The notes beneath the pieces are model-generated. The model did not search any database. It saw nothing but the letters and a program-made list of their open reading frames with translations, and was not told where the DNA came from. This document shows positions 62,704 through 64,000 of a stretch of 64,000 nucleotides of DNA, piece by piece. Where the stretch lies: the NCBI RefSeq assembly GCF_049200465.1, contig NZ_CP120836.1:620001-684000 (forward strand). The letters run 5' to 3'. Origin of the DNA: Leptothermofonsia sp049200465. Lineage in GTDB: Bacteria; Cyanobacteriota; Cyanobacteriia; Leptolyngbyales; Leptolyngbyaceae. The stretch's first letter is position 1, and every line of letters starts with the position of its first letter. Both the position numbers and the translations under genes were made by a program.

Positions 62704-63110
62704 CAGTTTCTCCCAGGTGATTGCATTTGAGTTTGTCAAGACTTAACTAATCAGAATAGTAACTGGGGATTTTTCAGATAGCAGGTTACCATCGGAAAAC
62801 TTTAATCTGTTGTTTTGTTAGCCACAGACTGTTCTTTTCGTTGTAAGTAGGTAGGCGTGGTTAAATTCCATACCCCCTTTATCCCCCTTGCCAAGGGGGA
62901 CTAAAGAGGGTTTTGCAAGAGACGCCATGTTCAATTTAATTTGACCCACTCACTTACTATAAGTAACGAGTAGTCTGTTAAGACTTTAGGTGTTAAGACT
63001 GTAGGAATTCTTTCTCAAAAAACTTCTCAATCTCACGACTGATTTAGGACTGCCATATAACCAACTAGAGTCAGCAAAGAAGAGGGTAGATGGGTGGGGG
63101 AGTGATGGAA
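62704..63110. other. upstream region of transaldolase with nested hairpin
   Basis: No gene is seen in about 400 bases. At 62873-62910, CCCCCTT and AAGGGGG pair around a short loop, and flanking CCCTTTA/TAAAGAGGG extends the structure. This GC-rich hairpin is of a type often dispersed in cyanobacterial genomes; it could terminate transcription on the - strand. Confidence 0.45.
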
Positions 63111-63275
63111 TTAAGGCCGGGGAGTCAGTTGGCCACGCTGATGGTTGAAACTCAGAGAAGCTGGGAGTTGTGATAAAGGATTTAAGGACAGTTGACCAGA
63201 GATAACTGCGAGAGCAGCGGTAATGGCGATCGCGTTCAGGATAACAGTGCTCTTATTCAAGAGTGAGTCAGACAT
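63111..63275 (-). CDS. small single-span membrane protein
   Basis: 54 residues (MSDSLLNKSTVILNAIAITA, then ALAVISGQLSLNPLSQLPAS). One membrane span (VILNAIAITAALAVISG) is followed by a short polar, basic tail ending TPRP. It is too short for routine gene calling. The composition is protein-like and a HIP1 core (GCGATCGC-like) is read in frame, but I see no strong ribosome site and know no family. Could be chance. Confidence 0.4.
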   Translation of the reverse strand: MSDSLLNKSTVILNAIAITAALAVISGQLSLNPLSQLPASLSFNHQRGQLTPRP

Positions 63276-63723
63276 GGCGTTTTCAGGGGAACTAGAGGGG
63301 GTTAACTAAGTTATGTCATCTCTCTCTGGTCTGACACGTGACGTACCAGCCAAAGCCCTGAGATTCAAATCACATCTACAGATGACGCTAATCACTTCGG
63401 TTCGACTGTCAGGTATCGTGTAAGAAGGACCTGGGATGGGGGCATCCTATGCGGAGTGCGTTAAATTTTTGAGGCCAATTCTGAATGGGAGTCAGGGAAA
63501 CCTTGGGGGGTAAGAAGTCATTTCATCAGAGTTTGTAAAAACATTGTGGCAATCGCAAAGATTGGCGATCGCCACAATCTACGTCGTCAGGAGTGAGGAT
63601 TACCCTAAATTCAGTTTCTACAGCAAATTCAGTTTCTACAGCAGTCGTTAGGATAGGAGGTATCCCTTACCCTTCTCTAGCAACCCACAACTAACAACTT
63701 ACACACCCCTACAGGGGGCCGCT
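63276..63723. other. intergenic with HIP1-containing inverted repeat and 18-bp tandem repeat
   Basis: Around 63543-63580, GTGGCAATCGC and GCGATCGCCAC are inverse with one mismatch, giving a long hairpin that includes a HIP1 site. AAATTCAGTTTCTACAGC is repeated in tandem near 63607-63643. No gene. Confidence 0.55.
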
Positions 63724-63918
63724 ATGAACTCATCATCAGAAGAACTCAAACAAATTGCAACACAACTACTGGCAGGAATGCTATCCAACCCTCATATCTA
63801 CACAGGTGCGGACGGAGAGGTAAGAGGGCAGCAAGAACAGACGCTGGTTCTAACAGCCATTGAAATGGCGGAAATATTAATTGAAAAAGTAGAACAGCGC
63901 CCTCATCATCCTGCTTAG
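63724..63918 (+). CDS. small conserved-looking hypothetical protein
   Basis: 64 residues (MNSSSEELKQIATQLLAGML, then SNPHIYTGADGEVRGQQEQT). Two amphipathic helices (ELKQIATQLLAGML; LTAIEMAEILIEKVEQ) flank a short polar loop. A GGGGG stretch 6-7 nt before ATG 63724 could serve as ribosome site. Soluble, no motif recognised; likely genuine because of its helical regularity and good start context. Function unknown. Confidence 0.55.
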   Translation: MNSSSEELKQIATQLLAGMLSNPHIYTGADGEVRGQQEQTLVLTAIEMAEILIEKVEQRPHHPA

Positions 63919-64000
63919 TTAGACTTTGAACTTTAAAGGTAGTGATTACCCAACAATTTGTGCAGGTTATGGAATGGGAGCGCTGACTTTAGTTATTGGG

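Overview
The window looks like chromosomal DNA of a filamentous cyanobacterium. It is studded with the HIP1 palindrome GCGATCGC. It carries hetZ, cyanophycin synthetase and cyanophycinase, DUF1517 proteins, a CHAT-TPR protein, pentapeptide repeats and Rcp-type response regulators. A Leptolyngbya-like host is a guess from gene content, not a demonstrated placement.

Region 1 (1-8,000) is accessory DNA. A secreted protein (partial) is followed by a compact + strand cluster: a frameshifted Trypco2-domain gene, a large trypsin-NACHT-HEAT protein, an antitoxin/toxin pair, and a small protein. That small protein shares a short N-x-G-x-hydrophobic-hydrophobic-G motif with the tail of the NACHT protein, resembling amyloid signalling motifs of NLR-effector pairs. 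The cluster ends in a truncated reading frame, then a decayed IS110-family transposase whose upstream DNA holds two structurally equivalent, covarying hairpins.

Region 2 (8,000-30,800) is mostly housekeeping: sixA, a DHH phosphoesterase, an HNH nuclease, a cupin, pyrE, larC, a Sua5/YciO gene and hetZ; a three-gene phospho-signalling cluster; cphB-cphA; trmD, two DUF1517 paralogues and ispF. Region 3 (30,900-39,700) has a pentapeptide protein, a class III cyclase with three copies of an unfamiliar repeat, a CDF transporter, and a decaying cyanate operon (cynABD-cynS). The 5' end of cynA is fused head-to-head to a truncated histidine kinase. Region 4 (39,800-64,000) has secF-secD, pdhB, a broken GGDEF/EAL gene, a PhzF-like gene, a GH65-phosphoglucomutase fusion, an M28 peptidase, a Na+/H+ antiporter, a CHAT-TPR protein, glycogen phosphorylase with a phosphatase, and transaldolase with EF hands.

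Two themes run across the window. First, two families of short palindromic repeats (three and two copies) mostly sit at gene 3' ends; in three cases they supply or shift the stop codon. Second, many genes are interrupted by one-base shifts in short homopolymers (IS110, hetZ, cynD, cynA, GGDEF/EAL, probably phzF). This pattern could be real decay or long-read sequencing error and should be settled before any of them is called a pseudogene.
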